Below, in pieces: positions 19,906 to 31,145 of a DNA stretch of 64,000 nt (its first letter is position 1; each line of letters begins with the position of its first letter). Made by a program: the position numbers and the translations under genes. Below the pieces are notes generated by a model. The model was given only the letters and a program-made list of their open reading frames with translations, was not told the origin of the DNA and searched no databases. This DNA is from CAVWQV01 sp963757115 (GTDB lineage Bacteria; Pseudomonadota; Alphaproteobacteria; Acetobacterales; Acetobacteraceae): NCBI GenBank assembly GCA_963757115.1, contig CAVWQV010000010.1, positions 1-64,000 of the forward strand, given 5' to 3'.

Positions 19906-21064
19906 ATGCAGTCTCACAGAAAGTTTACCGGAACTAAATATTGTGCGTTGCATCAAACGACAGGTTTAGATCAAGGAGCGAACTATTATCGTAAAGCGGC
20001 GCCCGTTCGAGTTGAGGACCTGACCTGTTGTCGCGCGGTGTTTGCGGCCTGGGTGTATCTCTACCACCTGAGATTGCAGCTCGGACAGTTTGAGTTCGGC
20101 GGCTTCGACTTCGCTGTGCGCCGCGGCTATCTCGGCGTGGACGGCTTCTTCGTGCTGTCCGGGATGGTGCTGGCGCACGCGCATCCAGCGCTCGAGCCTC
20201 GGCTCGCCGAGGCATTGCGGTTCTGGGGCAAGCGCCTGCTGCGCATCTACCCGGTGCATCTCGCAACCGTCTCGCTGCTCCTGATGGTTGTCTTGGTGGG
20301 TTGGGCCATGGGGCTGCCGCCGCGCGACCCTGGCCGGTTCGCGCCAGGCGAGCTCGTGCGTCATCTCCTGCTGGTGCATGGCTGGGGTTTCAGCGCGCGC
20401 TGGGCCTGGAACTACCCATCATGGTCGATCAGCACGGAATTGGCGGGTTACCTGGCCTTCCCGCTGCTCTGGTTCTGCGTGCGTCGAGTGCCGGGCGTTT
20501 TTTGCTGCCTCATCCCGCCGGCGATGGCGGCACTGCTGGCGACGCGTCGACCTCGCATCCGGCCCGGTTGGGCTAAACCTTACGTTCGAAGGGGCGCTCG
20601 CCCGGTTCTTCCCTGAGTTCGTCGCCGGGATGGCCGCCGCGCGGCTCGCGGGCTTGGTCGGCCGGCGCCCAAACGGTTTCGCCGTGACTGCCGGCGGCGT
20701 GCTGCTGGCCGGCGTGGCGCTCGCTGCCAGCCGGGACTGGTTCGTGGTGGCCGGGATCTGGCTCCTGCTGTCCGGGTTGCTGATCGCCGCACGCCAGGGG
20801 CGGGCGCCGGCGCTGGCGTGGGTTCCGCTGCTGCGATCGCTGGGCGATCTTTCGTTTGCCTTCTACATGAGCTTCGCCCTGGTGGAGACCGTGCAGGCCT
20901 TCGCGTGGCGCCGCGCCGGCATCGCGCCCGCCGAAAACGCAGCCCTGTTTGCTGTGACCACCACCGCCCTCACCTTCGGCCTCGCGGTTCTGTTGCGCGT
21001 GCTTGTCGAGCGCCCGGCCTTGCGTCTCGGCCGCTCTCTGGCGACCCGAGCCCCGGCCGGGTAG
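19906..21064 (+). CDS. Acyltransferase 3 family membrane protein (one-base frameshift)
   Basis: Family members transfer acyl groups to surface sugars in the inner membrane. Visible: the N-terminal motif CRAVFAAWVYLYHL, the segment GYLGVDGFFVLSGMVLAH, the KRLLRIYPVHL loop, and about ten hydrophobic segments. One extra A near 20542 splits the frame; removing it joins MAALLA to RVDLASGPVGLNL. From ATG 19906 the length is about 385 residues. The start is uncertain: the 30 or so residues before the first motif have no recognisable counterpart, and an AGGAG at 19975 has no ATG in frame after it. Confidence 0.8.
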
Positions 21065-21099
21065 GGTCCGGCCCCGACCTGCCGAGGAATGCCCAACCG

Positions 21100-22413
21100 A
21101 TGCGCTTGTCCCAGAGCTTGGTGCCAACGCTGAAGGAGACGCCGGCGGAGGCGCAGATCGCCTCCCATCGCCTGATGTTGCGTGCCGGGCTGGTCCGGCA
21201 AACGTCGGCCGGGATTTACGCTTGGCTGCCGCTCGGCTTTCGCGTGCTCCGCAACATCGAGCGCATCGTGCGCGAGGAGCAGGACGCCGCCGGCGCGCAG
21301 GAATTACTCATGCCGACCATTCAGCCCGCGGAGCTGTGGCGCGAAAGCGGACGCTACGACGATTACGGCAAAGAAATGCTGCGCATCCGCGACCGGCACG
21401 ACCGCGAGATGCTGTACGGCCCCACCAACGAGGAGATGATCACCGACCTGATGCGGCAATCGGTGAAGTCGTACCGCGAGCTGCCGCAGATCCTCTACCA
21501 TATCCAATGGAAGTTCCGGGACGAGGTGCGTCCGCGCTTCGGCGTGATGCGCGGTCGCGAGTTCCTGATGAAGGACGCGTACAGCTTCGATCTCGACTAC
21601 GCCGGCGCGGTGGTCAGCTATCGCAAGATGATGTTGGCCTATATGCGCACCTTTCAGCGTCTCGGGCTCAAGGCGATCCCCATGGTGGCCGACACCGGGC
21701 CGATCGGCGGCGATCTCAGCCACGAGTTCATCATCCTCGCACCCACGGGCGAAAGCCAAGTGTACTACGACGCGGCATTCGAGGAGATCGACTACACCTC
21801 GAACGCACTGAGCAACGCGAGTGCGGCGGACTTGGAGCGGTTCTTCGACCTGATGACGTCGCACTATGCGGCGACCGACGAAAAGCACGATCAGACCGCC
21901 TGGGCGACCGTCGCGGCCGACCGTCGCCGCGAGGGGCGCGGCATCGAGGTCGGCCACATCTTCTATTTCGGCACCAAGTACAGCGAGCCGATGGGCTTGC
22001 GCGTGGCCGGTCCCGACGGCCGGCAGGTGGCGGCAGAGATGGGCAGCTACGGCGTCGGCGTAAGCCGGCTGGTAGGCGCCGTAATCGAGGCGTGTCATGA
22101 CGCGGACGGCATCATTTGGCCCGACAGCGTCGCCCCGTTCAAGGCGGGGGTGCTGAACCTCAAGCATGGCGATCCGACCTGCGACGCGATCTCGGAAGAA
22201 GTGTGCGCCAAGCTCGGCCCCGACCGGGTGCTGTACGATGACCGCGACGAGCGCGCTGGCGTGAAGTTCGCCGACGCCGATCTCATGGGCCATCCGTGGC
22301 AGGTCGTCGTGGGACCGCGCGGTGCGGCGGGCGGCCGGGTGGAGCTGAAGCGGCGTGCCGGCGGGCATCGCGAGGAGCTGTCGCTCGAGGATGCGCTGGC
22401 GCGGATCGGGTAG
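21100..22413 (+). CDS. proS: Proline-tRNA ligase, short alphaproteobacterial type
   Basis: Charges tRNA-Pro with proline. The 437-residue protein lacks the editing insertion domain found in longer bacterial enzymes, as is usual in alphaproteobacteria. Class II signatures are visible: YGPTNEEMITDL (motif 1-2 region), FRDEVRPRFGVMRGREFLMKDAYSF (motif 2) and GSYGVGVSRLVGAV (motif 3). ATG 21100 matches the family N-terminus MRLSQSLVPTLKE; the open frame upstream lies inside the acyltransferase gene. Confidence 0.97.
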   Translation: MRLSQSLVPTLKETPAEAQIASHRLMLRAGLVRQTSAGIYAWLPLGFRVLRNIERIVREEQDAAGAQELLMPTIQPAELWRESGRYDDYGKEMLRIRDRHDREMLYGPTNEEMITDLMRQSVKSYRELPQILYHIQWKFRDEVRPRFGVMRGREFLMKDAYSFDLDYAGAVVSYRKMMLAYMRTFQRLGLKAIPMVADTGPIGGDLSHEFIILAPTGESQVYYDAAFEEIDYTSNALSNASAADLERFFDLMTSHYAATDEKHDQTAWATVAADRRREGRGIEVGHIFYFGTKYSEPMGLRVAGPDGRQVAAEMGSYGVGVSRLVGAVIEACHDADGIIWPDSVAPFKAGVLNLKHGDPTCDAISEEVCAKLGPDRVLYDDRDERAGVKFADADLMGHPWQVVVGPRGAAGGRVELKRRAGGHREELSLEDALARIG

Positions 22414-22465
22414 GCGCTCGGTCGTGCGGCGGCGGCCTGGTTACTTCCTGGGGTGAGCGGGTACG

Positions 22466-23720
22466 ATGTTCAACGCATTCGAGCGCGCGGTGGCCGGCCG
22501 GTATCTCCGCGCGCGGCGCGGCGAGCGCTTCGTCTCCGTCATCGCGGGCTTTTCGTTGATTGGCATTGCGCTCGGTGTGGCGACCTTGATTATCGTGATG
22601 AGCGTGATGGGCGGCTTCAAGGTAGACCTGCTCAATCGCATCTTGGGATTTAACGGCCATCTCGGCGTGTTCGGCGGTCGTGGCGCGGCGCTGACGGAAT
22701 ACGACGCGCTGGCGCAGCGCCTGCGGGCCGTGCCCGGCGTGGCCTCGGCCGTCCCGGTGGTCGACGGGCAGGTGCTCCTGTCGGACGGCCGGGGGCAATC
22801 GGCGGGTGGCCTCGTGCGTGGGATCGAGCCGGCCGATCTCGCCAAGCAGCGCGCGGTCAGCGACCACATCGTCGGGGGCAGTCTTTCGCGAGTTCCACGG
22901 CCCAGACGCGATCGCGGTCGGCGTCGGGCTTGCCCGCCGCTTCGGGCTCACCATCGGCAGCCCGCTCACCTTGATCTCGCCGCAAGGTGCGGCGACCGCG
23001 TTCGGCACCGTGCCGCGGGTGCGGACCTACCGCGTGGTCGCGGTCTTCCAGGTGGGAATGAACGAATACGATACGAGCTACGTGTTCCTGCCGCTCGAAG
23101 CAGCCCAGATCTTCTTTCAGAAGCCCGGCGCTGCGACGCAGATCGAGGTACGGCTGGACGATCCGCAGCGTCTCGGCGCCGTCGAGCCTGCGTTGCGCGC
23201 GGCATTGCAGGGAAGCAACGCCTATACGGTCGATTGGCAGCAGAGCAACAACAGCTTCTTCGCCGCCGTGCAGGTGGAACAGAACGTCATGTTCCTGATC
23301 CTCACGCTGATCATCCTGGTGGCGGCGTTCAACGTCATCTCCTCGCTCATCATGATGGTGAAGGACAAGACGCGCGACATCGCCGTGCTGCGCACCATCG
23401 GCGCCGGGCGCGGGGCGGTGATGCGCATTTTCCTGATGTGCGGTGCGTCCGTGGGTGTGACGGGAACGCTGGTCGGCCTCGTGCTCGGCGTCGCGTTCTG
23501 CCTCAACATTGAAACGTTGCAGCACTGGGTCGAGAGCGCGACCGGGGTCAACGTGTTCAACCCGGAAGTCTACTACCTGACGCACCTTCCGGCGCGGCTC
23601 GACTGGCACGAAGTGCTGCAGGTCGTGGTCATGGCGCTGGCACTCTCGCTGCTGGCGACCTTGTATCCGAGCTGGCGCGCGGCCCGCACCGACCCCGTTG
23701 AAGCGTTGCGCAGTGAGTGA
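22466..23720 (+). CDS. lolC: Lipoprotein-releasing ABC transporter permease (one-base frameshift)
   Basis: Inner-membrane subunit that extracts lipoproteins for transfer to LolA. The N-terminus AGRYLRARRGERFVSVIAGFSLIGIALGVATLIIVMSVM, a periplasmic domain, and a C-terminal FtsX/MacB-type unit with three helices are present. The frame breaks near 22886; removing one T restores REFHGPDAIAVGVGLA and gives 417 residues. Many alphaproteobacteria have one LolC/E-type permease, so lolC or lolE are both possible names. lolD overlaps its stop. Confidence 0.9.
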
Positions 23721-24396
23721 GGCGCTCGGCCTGCGTGGCGTCGTGCGTACCTATCGCACCGATGCGGGCGAGTTGCCGGTGCTGCGCGGCGTCGATCTCA
23801 GCTTGCGCGCGGGCGAGATCGTGGCACTCGTCGCACCCTCGGGCGCCGGGAAATCCACCCTCCTGCATCTCGCTGGCTTGCTGGAGCAGCCGGATGGCGG
23901 CTCGGTGATCGTTGGAGGCAAGGAGGCCGGCGCGCTGTCCGATGCCGAGCGCACTGCGATCCGCCGCGACTCGATCGGCTTCGTCTACCAGTTCCATCAT
24001 CTGCTCGGCGAGTTCACCGCTCTGGAGAACGTCCTGTTGCCCCAGATGATCGCGGGCAAAAGCCGCCGCGCCGCCGAAGCGCGTGCCCGGGCGCTGCTCG
24101 CCTCGCTAGGCCTCGAAGCGCGCGCGCGGCACCTGCCCGGCAAGCTGTCGGGAGGTGAGCAGCAGCGGGTGGCGATCGCCCGCGCCCTGGCCAACGCGCC
24201 CCGCGTGCTGCTGGCGGACGAGCCGACCGGGAACCTGGACGTGGCTACGGCCGCGCAGGTGTTCGAGGCGCTGCTGACTACGGTGCGCGAGCAGAACGTC
24301 GCCGCGCTGATCGCGACGCACAACCCCGAGCTTGCCGCGCGGATGGACCGCACCGTAACTTTGCGGGACGGCAAGCTGGTTGAACGCCGTGAATAG
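23713..24396 (+). CDS. lolD: Lipoprotein-releasing ABC transporter ATP-binding protein
   Basis: The ATPase that drives LolC. Motifs in the 227-residue product: Walker A APSGAGKST near 43-51, signature LSGGEQQRVAIARAL near 142-156, and Walker B VLLADEPTGNLD. The GTG at 23713 overlaps the lolC stop by 8 bases and fits the family N-terminus; a TTG 15 bases upstream is less likely. Confidence 0.95.
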   Translation: MSEALGLRGVVRTYRTDAGELPVLRGVDLSLRAGEIVALVAPSGAGKSTLLHLAGLLEQPDGGSVIVGGKEAGALSDAERTAIRRDSIGFVYQFHHLLGEFTALENVLLPQMIAGKSRRAAEARARALLASLGLEARARHLPGKLSGGEQQRVAIARALANAPRVLLADEPTGNLDVATAAQVFEALLTTVREQNVAALIATHNPELAARMDRTVTLRDGKLVERRE

Positions 24397-24431
24397 GCGT
24401 CTTATTGGAGGGTGTCCTCCCGGCCATGTGG

Positions 24432-24965
24432 TCACTGCGTGGAGGCGCGCTTCTCGGAACCAGTCACCGTGCCATTCCAGTGATCGATAGCGTTGCCGCC
24501 AACGAATTCGCCTTTAACCGTCCCATGGCCGCGAACGTCAGAATATCGGCCGGTGCCGCTCGTGAGTTCCCAGATGCCTTCGTAAGTGCCCTTGGAGACG
24601 TTGGTCTTGTCGTCAACTGTGAAGGAGCTTTTGCCGACGTAGGAGCCCGAAAGGTTTCCCTCCTCGTTTGACCAGAATATAGCTGACTTATCTTCGCCGG
24701 TTCCTTTCTTCAGGTCGGCTTGGCCGGAGCCGACAGCAGTGAACTGCATTGTCCCGAACCAGCCGGGGGAGCTATTCGCGCCAACCCACTTTTCGACCAG
24801 AAAAACGTGGGTGGCATCGCCGCCAACCGGAATCATATGGCTTTCGACTTGGCTAAGGTAGCTTGTGCCAGAGACCTTCAAATCTTCCGCTTTGGCGGTG
24901 ACCGCCGTCACAACAAGGCCGGCGAACGCTGCTACCGCCGCCGTTTTAGCGATCGATCTTGTCAT
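24432..24965 (-). CDS. Exported protein of unknown function
   Basis: A 177-residue protein beginning MTRSIAKTAAVAAFAGLVV and cut after AKA, a clear Sec signal peptide. A strong ribosome site AGGAGG lies 4 bases before the ATG at 24965. The mature part is rich in Gly, Ser and Thr with alternating hydrophobic residues (for example GTYEGIWELTSGTGRYSDVRG), suggesting a beta-barrel or lipocalin-like fold. I do not recognise the family. It lies convergent with lolD, with only 35 bases between the two stops. Confidence 0.85.
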   Translation of the reverse strand: MTRSIAKTAAVAAFAGLVVTAVTAKAEDLKVSGTSYLSQVESHMIPVGGDATHVFLVEKWVGANSSPGWFGTMQFTAVGSGQADLKKGTGEDKSAIFWSNEEGNLSGSYVGKSSFTVDDKTNVSKGTYEGIWELTSGTGRYSDVRGHGTVKGEFVGGNAIDHWNGTVTGSEKRASTQ

Positions 24966-25148
24966 CGTTCCTCCTGGTGAAGGTGCTTGTTTTGGGGGAA
25001 ATCCCTTCCAGGAAGTTACGATACCGCAGCATGTGAGTACGTTCAATATGTGTCGGCATCAAAATGTTTGTAGGCGTCGACCCGTATCGGGCTGGGCGGC
25101 TTTCCCAATCCGTCGGCACGTCATCATCAATCGCGTCGTCGACGACTA

Positions 25149-25793
25149 CTAGAAATGTAGCCCGACGCGGGCGCCGACGTCGTTGAGGCCGGGGTTGTCT
25201 TCGGCCAGGCCGGCGTTGGAGCTGTGCTCGATGAAGGCTGAGATCGACCACTGCGGCGTGATCCGGTAGCCGAGTTCGAGCGTCGGGTGGAACAGCACGT
25301 TGGAGCCGAGGCTGAGCCGGTTGCCGGATGTGCTGTGGACGTGCCCCGTGTTGAAGGCCGGGCCGAATCCGATGCCGAAGAAGACGGCACCGTCCGGCCA
25401 AAGATAGCCGCCGTTGTCGAGGTCCACCGTCCAGGTCAGGCCGAAATAGACCTGGCTCGTGTAACCGTTGGTGTTGGCGCTCACGCCGAAGTTCGGCTGC
25501 GGTCGCAGCATCCAGCGGTAAATGGGAGCAATGTCGGCGGTCCAGGCCTCCGGCACCGGCGAGACGAACAGCGTTTCGCCGTTGATGTCGACGCCGTGCT
25601 CGCGCTGTGGGCCGATCACGGGCATGTTGTGCGCGAGCACGCCGAGCCGGACATCGGTGACGATGCCGTCCTCCGCTCGCGACTGCGCCGTTGTCAGTAA
25701 CAGGGCCGCCAAGCCAACCCCGGCCAATCGGATCACGCCTGCCGGATTGGCGGACGCGAGTTGGTGCAAGTGCATGGTGAGATCGTCCTGCAA
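25149..25793 (-). CDS. Outer-membrane lipid A deacylase, PagL-like
   Basis: PagL removes a 3-O acyl chain from lipid A in the outer membrane. The product (208-214 residues; starts at 25793 or 25775) has a signal peptide ending near QSRA and a barrel pattern. Its last 28 residues read FIEHSSNAGLAEDNPGLND and end in Phe, as outer-membrane proteins do. His190-x-Ser192 matches the PagL catalytic pair; the catalytic acid could not be placed with the usual spacing. A TGCC-N6-GGATA site lies about 110 bases upstream. Confidence 0.75.
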   Translation of the reverse strand: MQDDLTMHLHQLASANPAGVIRLAGVGLAALLLTTAQSRAEDGIVTDVRLGVLAHNMPVIGPQREHGVDINGETLFVSPVPEAWTADIAPIYRWMLRPQPNFGVSANTNGYTSQVYFGLTWTVDLDNGGYLWPDGAVFFGIGFGPAFNTGHVHSTSGNRLSLGSNVLFHPTLELGYRITPQWSISAFIEHSSNAGLAEDNPGLNDVGARVGLHF

Positions 25794-25903
25794 CCCGTCG
25801 TATCTGCAGCGCTTGGCGGGAGAACGAACCTGATTGCAACTGCTTCGTCAACCGTCGGCCGTTAACGGCCGCTTGGATTGGGTTGTTGGTTCGAGACGGC
25901 CCG

Positions 25904-25920
25904 ATATCCTACATTGGCAA
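25904..25920 (-). promoter_or_regulatory. Candidate AraC/XylS-type box upstream of PagL-like gene
   Basis: On the - strand this reads TTGCCAATGTAGGATAT, an exact fit to TGCC-N6-GNATA. It lies about 110 bases before the PagL-like start and touches the dnaE start codon at 25922, so it could affect either gene. It is the northernmost member of a set of ten similar sites. Confidence 0.4.
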
Positions 25921-25921
25921 T

Positions 25922-28900
25922 ATGCAAGAGCCTGGTTTCGTCCACCTCCGAGTCCATTCCGCTTACTCGCTGAGCGAAGGCGCGATCAAGGCGGACAAGA
26001 TCGCGTCATTGGCGCGCGAAGCGGCGATGCCTGCCGTGGCGATCACCGATAGTTGCAACCTGTTCGGCGCGCTCGAGTTCAGCCAAGCGTGCGTCGCCAA
26101 GGGCGTGCAGCCGATCATCGGCTGTCAGGTGGGGCTGACGCGGTCGGACCCGCGCTTGCCGCCCGATCCCCTCGTGCTGCTCGCGCAGGACGCGACGGGC
26201 TTGGCGAACCTGCAACGCCTGTCGTCGCACGGCTTTCTCGAAACCGAGAGCGGCCTTAAGCCGCAGCTGGCGCTGGAGCGCATCGCCGAGCACGCGGCGG
26301 GGCTGATCCTGCTCACGGGGGGCGTCGCGGGGCCGCTCGGCGCGGCTGCTCGCGGAGGGGCAGCGCTACGCCGCCGAGGCCCTGCTCGCGCAATTGGCCG
26401 AAGCTTTCCCCGATCGACTGGCGCTGGAGTTGCACCGGCACGGCTCCCCGATCGAGGCGGCCGTCGAGCCTGGCCTCCTCATGCTGGCCGACGAAGCGGG
26501 CATCCCGCTGGTCGCCACCAACGATTGCTACTTCGCCCATCCCGGCATGCACGGCGCGCACGACGCGCTGCTGTGCATCGCCGAAGGCCGGCTGCTTGCC
26601 GAGCGCGAGCGGCGTCGGGTGACTGCCGAACATTGGTTCAAGCCGGCTTGCGACATGCGGGCGCTGTTCGCAGACCTGCCGGAAGCCTGCGACAACACGC
26701 TGGCGATCGCGCGGCGATGTGCCGTGATGGCGGAAAGCCGGAAGCCGCTGCTGCCCGTGAGCCCCAAGGTGGCGCCGGGCCGCACGGAGGCGGAAACCTT
26801 GCGCGAAATGGCTCTTGCCGGTCTCGGGCGGCGCATGGAAGCGATGGCCGCTGATGCCGTCACGCAAGCCCGCTATCGCGAGCGGCTCGACTATGAACTC
26901 GGCGTGATCGAGGCGATGGGCTTCCCCGGGTACTTTCTGATCGTCGCCGACTTCATCCAATGGGCGAAGCGGCAAGGAATCCCCGTCGGCCCCGGCCGTG
27001 GCTCGGGTGCCGGGTCGGTCGCGGCCTGGGCGCTCACCATCACCGACCTCGACCCGCTGCGCTTCAACCTGCTGTTCGAACGCTTTCTCAATCCCGAACG
27101 CATCTCCATGCCGGATTTCGACATCGATTTCTGCCAGGAGGGCCGCGACCGGGTCATCGATTACGTTCGCAACGAGTACGGCGCCGACCGAGTGGCGCAG
27201 ATCATCACCTTCGGCAAGCTGCAGGCCCGCGCCGCGGTGCGCGACGTGGGCCGCGTGTTCGGGCTGCCGTTCGGGCAGGTGAACAAGGTTGCGGAGCTGA
27301 TCCCGAACAACCCGGCCAAGCCGGTCACGTTGCGTGAGGCGATCGATGGCGAGCCGCGCCTGCAACAGATGCGCGACGATGATGAGGGCGTGCGCCGGCT
27401 GATGGAGGTGGCGCTGCAGCTCGAGGGCCTGTATCGGCACGCGAGCACGCACGCGGCGGGCGTGGTGATCGGCGATCGTCCGCTGATCGAGCTTGTGCCG
27501 CTGTATCGCGACCCGCGCTCCGAGCTGCTGGTTACGCAGTACCCGATGAAGCACGTGGAGGCGGCGGGGCTGGTAAAGTTCGACTTCCTGGGCCTCACGA
27601 CGCTCACGATCCTGCAGCGCGGCGTGCGTTTCCTCCGCGAGCTCGGCATCGCCGTGGATCTCGATCGGCTGCCGCTCGACGACGCCCCGACCTTCGCGAT
27701 GCTCCAGCGCGGGGATGCGGGCGGCGTGTTCCAGCTCGAAGGCCAGGGGATGCGCGACGTCCTGCGCCAGATGCGCCCCGACCGCTTCGAGGATCTGATC
27801 GCGGCGGTGGCACTGTACCGTCCGGGGCCGATGGCCAACATTCCCGACTACTGCCGGCGCAAGCACGGCGAGCGCTGGGAGGCGCCGCACCCCGAGCTGC
27901 ACGATATCCTGAGCGAGACCTACGGCATCATGGTCTACCAGGAGCAGGTAATGCAGATCGCCCAGCGCATGGGCGGCTACAGCCTGGGCGCGGCCGACCT
28001 CCTGCGCCGGGCGATGGGCAAGAAGATCCGCTCCGAGATGGAGGCGCAGCGGCAGATCTTCGTCAGCGGCGCCGTTGCTCGCGGCATCACGGAGGCCAAG
28101 GCCGTCGAGGTGTTCGAGCTGATGGCGAAGTTCGCTGATTACGGCTTCAACAAGTCGCACGCCGCTGCGTATGCGCTGGTCGCCTATCAGACCGCGTGGA
28201 TGAAGGCGAATCATCCGGCGGTGTTCATGGCGGCGTGCATGTCGCTGGCCCTCGGCAACACCGACCGCCTCGCGGCTCTGAAGCAGGAAGCCGAGCGTAT
28301 GGGCCTGCTGCTGCTGCCGCCCGACATCAACCGATCGGGGGCGGACTTCGCCGTCGAACGCCAGCCGGACGACACGCTCGCCATCCGCTACGCGCTGGCG
28401 GCGATCAAGAAAGTGGGCTTCGCGGCCATGCAGTCGCTGGAGGCCGTACGCGGCGGCCGGCCGTTCGCCGATCTTGCGGAGTTCGCGGCGCGCGCCGATC
28501 CGCGTCAGCTCAACAAGCTGCAGCTCGAGAACCTGATCCGCGCCGGCGCTTTCGACGGGCTGGAGCCGAACCGCGCGCGCCTGTTCGGCGGGGCGGAGAC
28601 CGTGCTGCGCCGGGCGCAGGCCGAGGCCGAGGAAAAGGAAAGCGGGCAGATCGGCCTGTTCAGCGGCGGCGGCCGGGTCGAGGCGTTGCGCTTGCCGGAC
28701 GTGCCGGACTGGCCGCCGCTCGAACGGCTGGGCTTCGAGGCGGAGGCCCTGGGTTTCCACCTCACCGCGCATCCGCTCGACGCCTATGCGGCCGTGCTAG
28801 CCCGGCTCGGCGCGGTACGGACCAGCGAACTCGAGGTGTCGGCGGCGCGCGGCGTCTCGCGGGTCAAGCTGGCCGGGAGCGTCGTCGGCTCCAAGGAGCG

Positions 28901-29339
28901 GGCGACGCGCACCGGCGGCCGCATGGCCTGGGTGCGGATTTCGGACGCGGCGGGGAGTTGCGAGGTCACGTTCTTCTCGGAAACGCTGGCGCGCGGGCGG
29001 GCGCTGTTGTCGACGGGGACCAACGTGCTGATCACCGTCGACCTCCGGCGCGAGGACGACGTTTTGCGCATCACCGCGCAGGACGTGGTGGCGCTCGATG
29101 AGGCGGCAGCGGGGGTCGGCGCCGAGATGCGCGTCTGGCTCGCTCGGACGGACGCCGTGGAACCGATCCGAGTCCTCCTCGGCCGGGAAGGGCGTGGGCG
29201 AGGACGCGTGCTGCTTGTCCCACGCCTGGACGACAGCCAGACCGTGGAGATCGCGCTGCCGGGCCGCTTCAACGTCACGCCAAGGCTGGCGCAGGCATTG
29301 AAAGTGGTGCCGGGGGTGGAGCGCGTGGAGCAGGTTTAG
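25922..29339 (+). CDS. dnaE: DNA polymerase III subunit alpha (one-base frameshift)
   Basis: The replicative polymerase. The N-terminal PHP domain starts FVHLRVHSAYSLSEGAI; the palm domain has GPGRGSGAGSVAAWAL and the catalytic PDFDIDFCQEGRD; the helix-hairpin-helix and an OB domain (VKLAGSVVGSKERATRTGGRMAWV) follow. The frame breaks near 26342; removing one G gives PLGRLLAEGQRYAAEALLAQ and a protein of about 1138 residues, normal for DnaE1. An essential gene cannot be truncated at residue 140, so this is probably a sequence error. Confidence 0.93.
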
Positions 29340-29533
29340 CGGCGAACTTTGCATTCACGGTGGAACGAACTTCATGGATTTACCGCTTCATTTTCAAGCA
29401 GGATTAGTTGGTAAACTTGCGGCGCTGTTCTCCGGACTCTCCGGTCGCAACGAGACAATCGGATGGTTCGAAATACCTGGTCACGGTCACGATCGAGATG
29501 ATTCGCTGAGCGTCTTCGATGCGGAGGCGGGGA

Positions 29534-29895
29534 TGTCGGGTCAGCGAGGCTTCTTTGACATCGACGAGCGCTACGCGGCGTTGTCGGCGGCCGGCGATCC
29601 GCTGCAGCGATTGGCCTCGGTGGTCGATTTCGACGTGTTCCGTCCGGTGCTGGATGCGGCGCTGGCGCGTTCGGATGGAGCGAATGCGGCCGACCGCCTT
29701 ACGACGCGGTGCGCATGTTCAAGATCCTGGTGCTGCAGGCGCTGTATGGCCTGTCGGACGAGCAGGCGGAGTTCCAGTTGCGCGACCTGGCTGTCATTCA
29801 TGCGCTTTGTCGGCCTCGAACTGCACGACCCGGTGCCGGACGCCAAGACCGTCTGGCTGTATCGCGAGCAACTCAAGCGGGCTGACGCGATCGAT
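29534..29895 (+). pseudogene. IS5-family transposase remnant, N-terminal part
   Basis: The start reads MSGQRGFFDIDERYAALSA; the family core PPYDAVRMFKILVLQALYGLSDEQAEFQLRD follows in a second frame and LSFMRFVGLELHDPVPDAKTVWL in a third. Two frame changes (near 29695 and 29790) and the loss of everything after REQLKRA, including all DDE residues, make it non-functional. The 194 bases between dnaE and this remnant hold no gene. It is cut at its 3' side by an IS3-type fragment on the other strand. Confidence 0.75.
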
Positions 29896-29972
29896 ACCGC
29901 TTTTTTTTGCGGGCTCGAGCTCGAGGGCTTCCTTGAGGATCTCGACTTCCATCGTCTTGCGGCCGAGCAGGC
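29890..29972 (-). pseudogene. IS3-family OrfA remnant
   Basis: Read on the - strand this gives LLGRKTMEVEILKEALELEP followed by AKK, the highly conserved C-terminal segment of IS3-family OrfA. Only about 28 residues remain. It is cut on its upstream side by the next insertion sequence, and the frame on the far side (after 31150) does not continue convincingly. Confidence 0.65.
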
Positions 29973-29977
29973 CTCAT

Positions 29978-31145
29978 GAGACTTGTGCGCGGAAGCGCCT
30001 GAGCATTGATGATGGGGTGCTTTCCCGGCGGATCACCGCCATGATTCGGCATCAGTGCGCACGGATTATAGCTGACCCGTTGCCGTTAGGCTTCGGTCAG
30101 CTCGTTTGCAGACGGACTCCGGGTGTCTTTCATGCCTGCAGCGGTTTCAGCAGGCGCCAGCTGCGTCGGAGATTGTAGGCGATTGCCGTCAGCCTGACCT
30201 GCAGGCCCGCCTTGGCCAGGCCGAACCAGCGCATCCGACGCAGACCGTAGCTGCGCTTGCAGGTGCCGAACACTTTCTCGATGCGAACGCGCACCGCGTG
30301 CACCTCGGCATTGTGCGCCTGCACCCGAGCCAGCGCTTCCGCGCCGCCCCAAACGCCGGTTTGCACGGTGCGCGCCCGGCCACCGCGGGCGGCGATCAGG
30401 CGCTCGAACCGACTGCTGGCATACGCGCTGTCGCCATACACGTCGCCCGGCTCGGGCGGCAGTATCGCCTCCAGTTCGGCCGCGTCATGCACGTTGGCCG
30501 TGGTGATCTCGACGCCACGGATCAGCGCCGCATCCTGGTCGGTCGCGACATGCGCCTTGTAGCCGTGCACCGGTTTGCGTCGGCGGTGTCCTGCCCAGCG
30601 CGCCTCGTCGTCGTGTCCGATGCTCGCCGACGCGATCAGGGTCGCGTCCACCAGCGTGCCGGTCCGTACCACAACACCGCGGGCGTCGAGCTGGCGCGTG
30701 ACGGTCTCGAACAGGGCCCGGTCCAGCCCGCGACGCACCAGTTCGGCCCGGAAGCGGACGAAGGCGGTACGCTCGGGCGTGGGCTCGTGCGCCGCGAACC
30801 CGCAGAACCGGCGGAAGCTGGCGCGGTCCTCGAGCGCATCGGCCAGGCGCACGTCGGACAGGTCGTGCCAGGTCGCCAGCAGCAGGGCGCGGAACAGCGC
30901 CAGCGGCGGCCAGCCCGGCTCGCCCTTGGACGATGCCGAAATGCCCAAAGCAAGCGATCCAGCTCCGCCCAGTTTACCAGGGCCGCCACCTCGTCCAGCG
31001 ACGATCGTTTGCGCGCCTGCGTCATGCATCCCGCCAACTGTTCCTGCCCGATCCGACGACGCGCCATGCCTGCCTCCGCCCCACTCAGGACGGTATCGAA
31101 TTAAACCATTCCGCGTCGGTTCAAGCACATCCGCGCACAAGTCTC
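29978..31145. mobile_element. IS5-type insertion sequence with 16-bp inverted repeats
   Basis: The ends are perfect 16-bp inverted repeats: GAGACTTGTGCGCGGA at 29978-29993 and its complement at 31130-31145. The flanks are identical, CTCAT at 29973-29977 and 31146-31150, a target-site duplication of up to 5 bp (a 3-bp TCA is possible if the element is one base longer at each end). The element is 1168 bp with one transposase gene on the - strand. The preserved repeat and ends suggest a fairly recent insertion. Confidence 0.85.
30130..31067 (-). CDS. IS5-family transposase (frameshifted)
   Basis: DDE transposase of about 312 residues. It starts MARRRIGQEQLAG in one frame, then continues from ISASSKGEPGWPPLALFRAL in another; the break near 30950 needs one added base. 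DDE residues: GTLVDATLIASAS, VYGDSAYASS and RIEKVFGTCKRSYGLRRMR. Either the break is a real inactivation, or a sequence error like those in neighbouring genes (though here a base is missing rather than extra). Confidence 0.85.

Noticed and set aside
26313..28772. Open frame of 819 codons on the - strand opposite dnaE
   Set aside because: The + strand is unmistakable DnaE; the antisense product has no recognisable domain and biased composition.
2830..29339. Programmed +1 frameshifting as a feature of this organism
   Set aside because: The insertion sites share no slippery sequence or stop codon context, and occur in unrelated genes; insertion-type sequence error explains them better.
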